A stretch of DNA of 64,000 nucleotides from assembly GCA_963576785.1 (NCBI GenBank), contig OY756142.1:2232001-2296000 (forward strand), in the 5' to 3' direction. Under the pieces are notes generated by a model. That model was not told the DNA's origin. It ran no database searches and was given only the letters and a program-made list of their open reading frames with translations. The DNA is from Chlorophyllum brunneum (Eukaryota; Basidiomycota; Agaricomycetes; Agaricales; Agaricaceae). The position numbers and the translations under genes are program-made. Of the stretch, positions 1 to 12,052 are shown piece after piece (within the stretch, counting starts at the first letter, position 1; each line of letters opens with the position of its first letter).

Positions 1-663
1 CCAAGCAGCCGATCGATGCTCCTCCCATGTTAGACGAGTCCCAAGGAGTTCAAGAGATTCGGAGCGGTCGCGTAGCAGTTGTAACAACTTGTCAAGGGCA
101 AAAATGGTCGTAAGTGTCAACTCAATAACGTCAGTGTCCGCCGGGGACAGGTTTCTGTGCGTGGCAGCTTGGGTGAAGGATCAGTGCGTGGACACACACA
201 GTGGACATGAACAAGTCTACCTTTCGTTAGTTGCCTCAGCTTCTCCAATTCCACCGTGTCAAAGATCTCCGTCTCCTTGTCAACAACGTCGTGTTTTGCT
301 ATCCACTCCTCGAGAATCGCCCGAGACGGCAGTCCAGGTACGACTTCAGCGGAGACACGGATTGCGCCCAAGCCAACGAAAACCTCTATAAGAGGCATTT
401 CCTCCAGGAACTAAAAAAACGTCAAACAGGAATCAATGGAGTCATCATGTTACACCCACCCTAATCCTCTCCTCTACCCATGGCTTCTTCTCGCTGAAAG
501 CCTGTAGCTCAATGACTTCATGGGATTCCAGGGCCTCTTCTTCGCCCTGCTTCTCCCCCTCTGGAGAAACGGTGGCATCTTCTATAGATGATGTAGAGTC
601 GGGAATGATGGAAGGTTGTGTGTCCAGCCTTGGACTTGATGATGGATTTATTGTGCTGGGCAT
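1..663 (-). CDS. Conserved protein of unknown function, 3' end cut by window edge
   Basis: Three exons read leftward: 663-460, 410-221 and 167-1, joined by GT-AG introns of 49 and 53 bases that keep one open frame. The protein starts MPSTINPSSS, has an acidic Ser/Glu-rich disordered stretch to about residue 60, then a helical, conserved-looking part containing EEMPLIEVFVGLGAIRVSAE, VVPGLPSRAILEEW and NLSPADTDVIELTLTTIF. It continues past base 1, so the C-terminus is missing. I do not recognise the family and see no signal peptide or membrane segment. An extra upstream exon ending before a ttcag at about 695 is possible, so the start is tentative. It lies in the same direction as, and 430 bases downstream of, the next gene. 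Confidence 0.6.
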
Positions 664-1092
664 TGCTCCGCTAGCTAGAGTTGGCTGAAGTAAATAAAAA
701 AAATCAGTGGTTGTAAATCCCTGGGAGGTATGTAATTCAAGTATTTGGTGAGATATGCATATCCCGTGCTTAGGAGTTAGCGGTGGGAAGGTATGCGAGG
801 AAACGAGAAAGGCGCAGAAGGAGTTTGAGGACAAGTAAACGTGGGAAAAGTTACTTGAGGTTTTGGACCACCATCATCACAATTCTTCTGATCCGGGCCC
901 ATTCCGTATGTAACAGTCCTACACATTTCTTTAATCTACACCTCATGGCGACCTACTTATCAGGGGTACATAATGCTGATGCATCCATGAGCCTATGCAC
1001 AATTTTGCCATGCGGACGAGTGGCTCCCTCAAGTAGCGATAGTGATAGCGTCATGCTGATTGATTCTACTCAGCACGGGTTAATTAGCCTGC

Positions 1093-1854
1093 CTAATTTA
1101 TCATTTCATCGTATGACACCGGGACACGCACCTTGTCTCCTTCCTTCTGCATCAGATTCTGCATTTGCAAGGCCAGCAGTCGTAATCGATGGATGCCCCG
1201 TCCGTCCTTGTAATCCTCACTCTGTAAGCCCATCTGCAGCTCCACCTCCTGCATAAAGGCCGCTATGTCAGCCAGGGATACTCCGAGTTCCCGGAGAGTT
1301 GCAAACTGAGTTCTGTAACAGGAAGATACGTATTTACCTAGTCAATACCCATTCTCACAGAAAGCTTAAAATCCGAGGCAAGAGAATATTTACCGTATCT
1401 GCTCCGTCTCCTCCAACAACTTGTGTAGGTCCGACTGCATTACCTGGTTTACCTGACTTTGCTCTGCGGCACGTTGCATCGCATCCTGCTGTGTGTCGTG
1501 GGTTTCCCGCATCACATCGTGAAGGGACGTCCTCATCTTTGCTTGCTCATTTTTTACGCTTGAGACCTCTGAGAAACTGGCATCCAGTTGTCTCTGCACA
1601 ACATTCAGCCTGAACTGCAACTCCTCGCATTTCCGCTGCAGACCGGAAATGCGCCTCCTTGAAACTAGATAGGGCACCGTGGCAATCGGTAAAAGGATGC
1701 CAGCCACAACGGCAAGTCGTACGAAAGGGTTATGAAGCTGCTGTTCAGTCTTCGCCCCTGTAAGTCCATTGGGCAGCGGGCGATGGACCACAGTGACTGG
1801 GGGTATCGAAGCTGGAGGCGTTGAGCTAGTGCTGGGCAAATTGCGGTCCTCCAT
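1093..1854 (-). CDS. Single-pass membrane protein with long coiled coil, unknown function
   Basis: Two exons, 1854-1394 and 1312-1093, joined by an 81-base intron, give a 226-residue protein. A proline-rich N-terminus of about 40 residues is followed by one membrane helix (around RLAVVAGILLPIATVPYLV), a basic SRRR stop and then roughly 120 residues of charged heptad-like sequence rich in Gln, Glu and Lys, predicted to be a coiled coil. The C-terminus ends SYDEMIN. No enzymatic motif is visible. The arrangement suggests a membrane-anchored tether or scaffold facing the cytosol; this is inference from layout only. I considered peroxin 14, but its N-terminal peroxin domain is absent. Confidence 0.65.
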
Positions 1855-2158
1855 GTGTTGTGTTAGGGTGGTAAAGGTGCGCTTAAGAGAACCTCACAAC
1901 CGAATTGTCTCTGCATCAAGAAGCGTATGTGACTCGCTGAAGTCATCGCACGTGGTCGAATGTCTTTTATTAGTTTGCAATTCCGAGGTAGTCTACGAAA
2001 TGAAGGTATCAATGGGCTGGTAGTACAACGTGGGTATGGCGACAAATACAAAAGTTAACGAGAACATTACACTACGAAAACACGATGTCGACCGTAAAGA
2101 AGCATGAGGAAACAAAAAAATGGAGGAAGGTAAAAGATATTGCAGAGTATAAAATAAA

Positions 2159-5004
2159 TCATTTGAAAATTTGCCACCACTTCCGCTTCTTTTTCGTTGG
2201 TGGTGCTGGTACATTTTTCGATAGTTTTTTGGTCGGGGATTTTGAAAGCACCTTTGTGACTGCCTTGGGTGTCTGCGTGGCCTTAGGCTTATCTGGATCT
2301 TCAGGTTTCACAGGCAAACTAGCATACCACCATCAGTGACCATACTAACAGGTATACAACACCTGAGACGGTTGAGTACTCACCGATCAACATATACAAC
2401 ATGATCTTCTTCCTTCTTCAAACCTGCCACGGCTTGGTTTAGATGAGCTTGGTACATAAGTCGTGCATTGTTTGGGACTTTGATCTTCCTTCTCCACATT
2501 GCGATACTCTTGCCGCTCTTCGATGGCAGCAGCACAAAGACAATAACCTGAACAGCTGGATCGTAGAACACGACAGATTCTTGCATAATCTTATCCATGG
2601 TTTCCTGAAGTTGGTCGAACGTGAGCCAGTCGAAGACGGGTTGACTAGGAAATTCGGGAAGTCGAAAGTCGACATTGGTGATGAGCGCCCCACGTTCTCT
2701 TGACTGTAGGAATTTATGGAGCTAGATGTCACATTGAAGTCAGCCGCGAGCGAGCTAGACTGCATAAAACTCACGCCAAAAATCCCTAGATGATAGGACA
2801 TTGATTCTATCCATGCAAGAAGACTCGATACTCGCTCATCTTTATCAGGAGGGAACATCCAGTGAACCCTGTCTTTTGCCCATCTTTCTCGCCCGAAGAG
2901 AGCTCGCTCAACGGGTTTTAACGCAGCGCCATGGGACTCGACAAATTGGACGGTGGTATGATCATGTATGCTATTCCTGGGTTGTCCTTGGTGCAACGAT
3001 GTTTTTGTGTCTTTGTATGCGTACGCCAGTGTCTTGGACGGCATTGAATAAGAGGCAGTGTCGAGTCTGTTGCTCCAAGGATCGTGTTTCCCGAAGCGAG
3101 TCTGAGGGTGCGGGTGTCCATCCTCGGTTTCCGATACCTCTTCTTCGTCCTCCTCGTTGATTGGACCCCATCCAGTATCCTGGACCCAGCCCTCATGCTG
3201 ACCCCATGACGACTCTGGTTTGTGGCCTTTATGGGGGACGGGCTTATCGGTCAACGTGACGCCATGAGGGTATCGCGGATTGACCTGTGACTTCTGTCCC
3301 TGTGGATTATTGAGCAAGTTGTTGAGGATTTGAGACCGCTGTTGGGGAGACATGGTATTCCTGGTCCCGGCGTTCTCTGGAGGGTCGGTAATCACCTTGG
3401 TTTCACTCCAAGTGCCCTGACTGATTCCCCACCCTTGGTCATTCTGCGGTTGATCCCAACCACCGGAATTCATGGTCCATCCGTCTCCCCCTGAAGAATT
3501 CCAGCCACCATTTTCCTTCCCCCAAGAACTAGCCCTTCCTTTATCCCCCCGCTCGCCTCCTCCTTTATCCCCCCACTCGCCTCCCCCCTCGCCTCCCCCC
3601 TCATCTCCCCACCCACCCCCTCCTTTGTCTCCCCGCCCACCTCTTCCTTTTTCTTCCCACCCTCCACCAGTTTTCGCGGGTTGATCGGCATACCAATCTT
3701 CATTGTCATCTTGCCACTCTTCATCACCTTCGCTCGACTCAGATTCTGTCTCCGCCATTCCCTGTCTGCCCCATGCCTGCCAGCTCTTTGAAGAGTTATG
3801 ATGTTTCGAAGGTTGGTGATGAGGTCGGCGCTCCTGTGTGTGATATCCTGAGCGCCCATTTTGACTCCATCCCGCTTCACTACCGTTTTCCCAACCACCA
3901 CCACCACCACTTTTTCTCTTCGATCTCGCGTCCCAGCCCGCATCGCTGCCCTTGTGTCCACCCCACCCCTCCTTTCCTGGTGGCTGAGGCCATCCACCGC
4001 TACTCCGTTTCCCTTGATGACTCCAACTACTACCTTGTGGAGGATCATCCCATCCCGAGGTATGAGGAGGAGTTGGTGTGGTCCATTCACCACCAGGCTT
4101 GCCCTTTGGTTTGTAGTGGCCAGCGACAGCCGCGGCCCTCTTGATATCCCTCTCCAAGGCGGCGGCTACTACAGCATAATCGTCTCGGCTACCAAACCGA
4201 TTGCTAGCAGGCGGCGAAGCTGGTATTGACTTTGACCATGCCGCCCATTGTTGTGAAGACATAACCGGACGAGACTGTGAACTCGCGGGGAGAGGAGGTA
4301 TAGACGCTGGTGGTTTTGGCGGGATCGGAGCGGGTTGGGGTGGAGGCTGTGGTGCTGCGGGGGTACGTGCGTTTCTTCGGGCCATTTCGCTTGCGGAGGT
4401 GTATTTCACATTCCGCATTGCTGCTGCAGCGGCACTGAATGATTGAGGGTCGCCGGTGAGTGGGTGAGGTTCTGTGGTAGGAGATACTGGGGCGATATGG
4501 ACTGTAGCATTGCTGAGAGGGGAATTCCATTGGTCTTGATTGACAGTAGCATTTTGATTAGTTTCCCAAGTCTGATAATCATGTGTCTCTTCTAGCATCG
4601 GATTTTGGCTATGTTTGGCAGTTGTTTCCACAGATGATGGTGGGCGAGGGGGAGGAGAGGTTGGAGGCTGGGGCCGTGCGTCTATGGGAACGGACTCTGT
4701 TGTAGGATTGGGCTGAGGCCAGCCGGATGACGGATTGTCCCAACCTGCAGCACCTGCTGGTTCTCCCCACGCCGGTGAGCCTGAAACGGCCGGCGCACTA
4801 TCTGCAACATCATTGGACTCCCAATCAGCAGAAAAGCGAGGTTCATCTGTGGATTCTAGATGATTCGGGATGAGTAAGAGTGACTGGAATTGAATTAGGT
4901 TACCGACCCCGGTTTGGAGTGTCGAAGGTCACAGTTTTTCTGTTCCCTCCTGCCTTGGTTGGCTTATCGTCGTCCTTGGCCTTCGTCCTCGTTTTCTTCG
5001 CCAT
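2159..5004 (-). CDS. GW/WG-repeat protein with C-terminal CcmS-like domain
   Basis: Exons 5004-4908, 4855-2775, 2721-2384 and 2318-2159 give about 891 residues. The N-terminus (MAKKTRTKAKDDDKP) is basic. Residues of roughly 50-560 are disordered and hold about twenty GW or WG dipeptides in Gly/Ser/Asp surroundings, including a very Gly-rich Asp/Lys repeat at bases 3535-3700. The last 300 residues are folded and contain SKTLAYAYKDTKTSLHQGQP, RALFGRERWAKDRVHWMFPP, LHKFLQSRERGALITNVDFR and SVVFYDPAVQVIVFVLLPSK, followed by a Lys-rich tail. I recall this block as the basidiomycete CcmS-related domain. Multiple Trp-Gly motifs are typical of Argonaute-binding scaffolds, but that role is inferred. 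The first donor (gtcggt) is unusual, so the first junction is the least certain. Confidence 0.75.
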
Positions 5005-5594
5005 GGCGCCCGTGCTGCGAACGTTCTATATCGAAATATGTCACGGGGCAGGTGGTGGACGAGGGCAGGAGAGGGACGGTTTAAATGAAGGTCCAGGAGG
5101 TCTCCCGTCAATAAACGGACGCCGGGGCTTCTATCGATGAGCAGACACCGGCTGTGGTCCGCCATCGAAGATTCGCTCAGCGCGAGACGTCACACCACCC
5201 GTGACACCCACCTGTCACCCCCACCATTGCTTCTCTCTGTTGGCGCTCTACCGGCCTCTAGCGTTCTTGTGTATCTCTTCATCCCATTCCTACCAGCAGC
5301 ACACGCCTGGCCGAGAACTCACCTCGCTCACTTTCCAGCAAGTCCGCGCCCTTGGTCTTCCTCCAGTCACCATGACCCTGTGAAACGTGCAACACATTAA
5401 TCATTCGTTGTCTGCAATCCAGACTAACCCATTGCGACAGGCTGTGCATCACCGTAACATGGAGCCCTTTGGATGATAAATACGCGACAGAGACTGGTGT
5501 AACATTCCTTTAGACTGGTTTCTCACCCCTCTATCTCTGCTCATTGCAGCACCGTCTGGAACGGAAGGCTCTGGGAGTCTTCGTGCTGTAAATA
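5005..5594. other. Divergent intergenic region, 590 bases
   Basis: This stretch separates two genes transcribed away from each other (starts at 5004 on the minus strand and 5595 on the plus strand) and must hold both promoters. It is rich in C and T on the plus strand and contains short open frames without family resemblance. I recognise no RNA gene, repeat or defined regulatory box in it. Confidence 0.5.
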
Positions 5595-6854
5595 ATGACG
5601 TCTCTCCGTTGGAGCTGGTTCTTCATCTTTCCGCTGCTAGTTCTTCCCGGATATGCAAGCCACGACAGCCAGAACGCTGGCCCCAACGCTCCCCGGGACC
5701 AAAGCGTCATACGATATTTTGCGTGAGCCCAACCTTCAATTGTCAACTACACCCGGTACTTCCACTGACACTGGCTCAGTCGCTCATTGTCATCATACAA
5801 CACCAAGCGGAACAATGCTAGAGCAATAGCTCTGGGAGTCATAGTAGGAGTAGTCATCCTCATCACTCTCATAGTCTTCCTTCTCTATCTGCGTAAACGG
5901 AAGCGCACCATGAATCAGATTGAGGCTGGGCTTACAGAAAACTTGACGGAAGAGAAACCCGAATGGTGGCATATCGACTTGCAGTCCGCAAAAGGAACTA
6001 GTTGGTGGGTTCTCGAGACAAAAGGGGGAGGGAAGGGAAGAGAAAGGCAAAGTTCCGGAGATGAAAACTATCCGATCGAGACGAGGCCCTCACGTCTGGA
6101 CCGCCTCCGTTTCTTCCTTTCACGAAAAGAAGCAGCGAAACAGAATTCGGAGCCCCCTCAAAACGCCTTCCCACACCCTGCATTTCCGCCAGCTGCAGAC
6201 ACGACTAAATATGTCGCTCGGCCTCTTCCTACGGTACCGAACAATCACCCACGATACCCTAATATCCTTGACCGACCAGGCAACCCACCAGGCTTTCCCC
6301 CACCCAGTCCTTTTAAAAATTCTAATCTCGCCCGTACAATCCTCGCCGTTGAATCACGAGAAAAGACTAACCGCCGCCGGGTGCAAATACCTCCAAAGGT
6401 CCTCATGGTCCCTCACGGTCGATCCGTTCCAGGTCTCTCGGACCAGGGGGCAGGGATACCGAAATCCCCATCAGGGCACCGACGAAGAAGCTGGTTGTCG
6501 CGCCAGAACTTTAAGAACCCCTTCCTTCCATTAAAGGAGTCAGATGCGGTGCTCCCTTCGTCAGTATCTGTTGGACTGGCATTACGTCAACAACAGAGGG
6601 CGCGGTCGCCTCGATCGTGTTCCAACTTCAATGCGCCCGGCACTAGCCCATCCGATGCTTCGCGTGTGGATGTTGTGAGAAGGGTTCCCGCCCCGATATA
6701 CGAGGAGGGGAGAATGATAGACAGTCCCACCATATGCGTACCGCCCGGTACAGGAGGTGTGCTACCGCGGCCCAAATACCACACCGACCAAAGGGCGATG
6801 AGGAGTGCACTCCCGCTTGGCTACCACCCTCGCCCTCCTGCTAGGCCTCTATGA
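5595..6854 (+). CDS. Signal-peptide, single-pass membrane protein with long cytosolic tail
   Basis: Two exons, 5595-5722 and 5780-6854, give 400 residues. The first exon encodes a hydrophobic signal peptide ending near PGYASH and a short Asn/Pro-rich extracellular part. The second exon encodes a strong membrane helix (IALGVIVGVVILITLIVFLL) followed by a basic RKRKR stop-transfer and about 300 residues of Pro/Ser/Arg-rich, probably disordered cytosolic sequence. This is a type I single-pass layout, as in fungal wall-stress sensors, but I see no WSC or Cys-rich ectodomain, so the function is unknown. The start was chosen because it is the only ATG giving a signal peptide in frame through the intron. 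Confidence 0.7.
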
Positions 6855-8147
6855 CCTATGTCTAGGATACGTGACACTGCGTTTATAGATGCTCATGTGC
6901 TGTACTCTAGGAATGAACTTGTCAATGGTTACTTCCTGTGTGAGGTCCTACCCGAACCTTTTCAAACTTATGGCGAATTGCGGGTGTGACCGAATGACAA
7001 TTTTGGGTTACACCTATGGCCGTTGCGTTGGCCAACATAAGTACATACCAAAGTCCGCTGTTGCGTTTTGGGTTTCTGACGCAATCCCGATGAGTTGTTT
7101 GATGTGTCGTATTTAGAAGTGACCTTCAAACTAACATCACACCCAGCTCAAATCTTCACTTGTTACTCCCTTACGCCGCTGGGAACGTTACTTCCTCTGC
7201 CGTGGATATAAAGAGGTGATGAAGATTGTGATCAACGATGGTAATTAGAGGCGTCGAACAGGGGTGTGTGGTGAAAGTTGAAATAATCATGATCAACTCC
7301 CAAGGACCTGGCACCGGCAAACCGAGGCTACGATTGGGCTTCCATATCAGTTACTCCCCTACATTCTCTAGCTCAGTGAAACCTGTCATCAGTCTGGGAT
7401 GATATTAGAAATTACAGAAATAGTCATTGCGTCTAATGTGACGGCTGTACTCACGGTGCAGTACTCTACTCTGGGACGTATGGAAAAAGGTTTTCCAAAT
7501 CACAGTAATATATCACGCCTTACAATCAACGCTTCTCCTTTGTCCTGATGGCATTTCGTGGTGGTCTCGGAGGTTTGAGTTTAGTTTTGATACTTCGGCC
7601 TCTGAGCTAAAGAGTAAAAAACCTAAACGCGGCCTGCTGTCGCACTATCATGTCCACTGTGCCGTTAATGCGAAGTAGTTCAGCCACGTAAACACCGATT
7701 AAGTTGTCATCTCGGATAAGAGTGATTGTCCTCGGCACTGGGTATTACATTCGATTTCACTGACAACAAGAGACGTGGTACTGAAACACCAAGGATAGAA
7801 CCTTATCTTTGATACAGATAGTCCCCTCTTTGGAACAAGTAGTCGAGAACACTCTTGTGTGAACTGTAAGTTCAATGACCTGTTTGCCATCGGGCTTCCA
7901 AACGGACGAATGATGAGAAATTTTTTGGGGTACCCTGACGACAGTAAGTATATCCAGACATATCAGACATTGTCTGGGCTGCTAAAGCTGAAGCACACCA
8001 GGCCCACAGGGGTTCCGCCTATCATTTTCAGCGGCAGTCGCAGCACACGCTCAAAGCCCGACTCTGATCAGGTCGGAAGCAATCAGAGGCAGGCACAGTA
8101 TCATCTGGTGTGAAGAGCTGGAAGACACAAGTTCTATGCAATGACGT
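6855..8147. other. Gene-poor stretch with no recognised feature
   Basis: About 1.3 kb with only short open frames on both strands, none resembling a known family or joining into a plausible spliced gene. It borders the decayed DUF6534 copy at 8148-9530 and is probably part of the same degenerating island. I see no terminal repeats, no transposase-like frame and no RNA gene. Confidence 0.5.
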
Positions 8148-9530
8148 TCAATGACCTGCTTTGCTCGGGATAGTCGTCCTAAATATACAGTACGAGTGTG
8201 AATGCGAAAACCAACGGTGAAGTTCCTTACCCGGAAGCTCTCCAGGCCTGCTCTGGTTTGGTCTGTGTTCTAAGGTATCATCGCTCGGAATACGGTGCCC
8301 TCCGACAATGACCGTGCGGCTACGACTGACAAGCCCTATAGCCAAGAAAGCATAGACTTTTCCCAGTGTCAGGCCGAATATCATGAAGACGGAAGTTGTA
8401 AAGATGGCGGTAAAAGTATAAGCGAGGGAGGCCAGTGCTATCACAAATTCCGAAGCGCTAGAAAGTGGGAAAATAAGATAATTGATGGATTCTGAGCTGT
8501 GATAAGGCCACTTATGGTCAAAAGCCTTAGTATGTACGCCCGTGTGCGGCTCCTGGGGTTTGTGCTCTTCATACGTGCGGTCTACCAGAGTGTGTTTCAT
8601 GCGGCCCTCACTTTCCAAAGATAGCATGACGTACGAAATAACTATGTAGAGCATAATTATTAGATTACAGACCGCATTTGTTGGGGCCCATAGCTTCAAA
8701 AGAGTCTCAACTAATGATTTCTGGTAATCCCATAAGTCGACCCACCAGGTTCCGGGCGAGGGAAAAACCCACGCCTGAAGTCAAGCTTATGCGTTCATTT
8801 TGGAGGTGAGATCGATGAGGATACGATATCTGGTACATTTTCGCGGCGCCCCATAAGCCGAATGCAAACTGGATGATTGTGAGCTGTTAACCAATCCAGA
8901 AAGTTGATCTCATGTCTGGTGGCCTTTTTGTGGACCTCACACACCCATATGACAATAGCAGGGACTAATTTACTCTTCGTAAGTTGATGTATTCGAAATG
9001 CATAAGCTCACTGAGCAATAAAGGCCACTATAGGGTCGAACTCGATGGGGTCTGAGCAGACGAAACACAGAGTAGTGTACCTACAGTCCCGTTAGCAGAT
9101 ATGGTAAAACAGATGTAGGTCCTTTCTGTACGTCTTTTGGTCTTAGGCGAACAGTCTTCCTTGAGGAGTGCAAAATAGAGCATAGAACTCATGCAACACT
9201 AGAGAAGTCTGAGTTGTGACGAGTAGAAAAATACCATAAACGATGGCTTTGACAGCAGATGACTCCCTGGGCTGGGCCAAATAAAACATGTCTTTTCGTA
9301 GGGGCTCGTCAGTCCGGGTACCTGGCGGCTGACGGGGAGGCCCGGTTTACAAGTTTGAACTGATAAGATGCCAAATATAAATAAGTCTAGCGGAGAACCG
9401 AATAGCTGCTTATGATTAGTTAGAGGAATATATCTTGTACTCAGAGAGTTAGGCTCGAACTCACAGCCGGACCTATGGTTATCTTGTCTTCAACGTGGAA
9501 ACTGGATTGACAAATTTTAATGAATGTGGA
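8148..9530 (-). pseudogene. Decayed DUF6534 seven-helix membrane protein gene
   Basis: Read leftward, the family exons are recognisable: a first exon ending ITIGPA (donor at 9464), the exon from 9405 with LFGSPLDLFIFGILSVQT, the block DMFYLAQPRESSAVKAIVYG near 9280, and a long 3' part with KLWAPTNAVCNLIIMLYIVI, FDHKWPYHSSES and MIFGLTLGKVYAF. The middle is broken: the region matching FCTHQGRQFTSEQ of the paralogue at 51227-52610 reads FCTPQGRLFA followed by a stop, and the following YRKDLHLF match also runs into a stop with a small deletion. Family members are predicted seven-helix membrane proteins of unknown function. Gene identity is fairly sure; loss of function is inferred from the stops. 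Confidence 0.7.
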
Positions 9531-9951
9531 CTGATGAGCGCCTAGAAGATCTACTTTTCACTGAATGGCATCATCCCTTGGGGTACGATGGAGAAAGGCC
9601 GAGTATGTTGAAAGGTCAGTATACCATGAGTTTATACCATTTATACCAGATCAACTTGATGACGTTTCACCTTGGAAGCACTGTGGGAGTAAGTTGTCGG
9701 GTACAGAATGCGACAGCAGCGAAACATAGTATGTTTCTGAGCAAGGGGTTTGAACTGGAGTCAAATTTAATATCACATAAATTTGATGCAAGCCACTGAG
9801 AAGCTCGAGCTCTCGTGTGCAAGACGTGGTGTTAGAAGATTTACCTGACCCGTGATGCACTTAGTGATAAGAGTGTCAATACAGTGATTCAAACCCACAG
9901 AGTGGGTCTTGTATTTTTGTTTGTTCATCATGTCCAAGTACGAGCCAACGG
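9531..9951. other. Intergenic stretch, about 420 bases
   Basis: The DNA lies between the upstream end of the decayed DUF6534 copy and the stop codon of the homoisocitrate dehydrogenase gene, which is read in the same direction. An open frame from 9524 to 9799 shows no family resemblance. The part just below 9952 presumably carries the dehydrogenase 3' end signals. Confidence 0.4.
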
Positions 9952-11566
<1,615 letters not shown>

Positions 11567-12052
11567 TTTGCGTGTTCGAGAGATGCAAGAAGAACAACAG
11601 GCCTTGGTGGTGGATTAGAAAATCAAATGGGACGGACATGTACTGTTACTTAAGTTATTTGTGACTCTCCAAGTATTCCGGAGTCCGATCGGCCGACGTT
11701 CCGAACCCCACGTGTACTAGTTTTATAGTCTCATTCCGGCGTTCATGCCGTATACGTGTACAAATTTATCTTTCTGAAAGGGAATTCCTGACCCCTCCAT
11801 TTACGAACGAAAATAAATCTGAACAGCGTTAATGAAACGGAATCAACCAAGGCTTTCGCCTTGAAGCTGTTGCTAGCCCCACCAAACTCTCACTGCACCT
11901 TCGGAACCCGCCCACTTTATTATTCTCTCGCCAAATACCACCACCTAGCTCACAGTGTTACGTGACGTCACTGCACACAGTGTGACGCGACGCGTTGTGG
12001 GTACTATATCCTTGTGCATGATTCTTTTGAGGTTGGCTCGCTCTCCTCTATC
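11567..12052. other. Divergent intergenic region between LYS12 and the Cdt2-like gene
   Basis: About 490 bases between two genes read away from each other. The half near the Cdt2-like gene contains the CRE and MCB-type motifs described separately at 11951-11995. The rest holds short open frames only and no recognisable feature. Confidence 0.5.
11951..11995. promoter_or_regulatory. CRE and MCB-type motifs before the Cdt2-like gene
   Basis: The perfect palindrome GTGACGTCAC (11962-11971, containing a consensus TGACGTCA CRE/ATF site) is followed by ACGCGACGCGT at 11985-11995, which includes the MluI cell-cycle box ACGCGT. Two copies of CACAGTGT (11951 and 11977) flank the pair. The cluster ends 57 bases before the chosen ATG. 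In yeasts MCB boxes are bound by MBF and drive G1/S transcription; whether a homologous factor acts here is inferred. Confidence 0.55.

Noticed and set aside
1390..1854. Peroxin 14 as identity of the membrane coiled-coil gene
   Set aside because: The N-terminal Pex5/Pex19-binding domain (AxxF and the following helices) is absent; only the membrane-helix plus coiled-coil layout is shared.
3470..4093. 207-codon minus-strand frame with Val/Gly/Lys repeats
   Set aside because: It is a shadow of the Gly-rich repeat exon of the GW protein in another frame; no start context or family resemblance.
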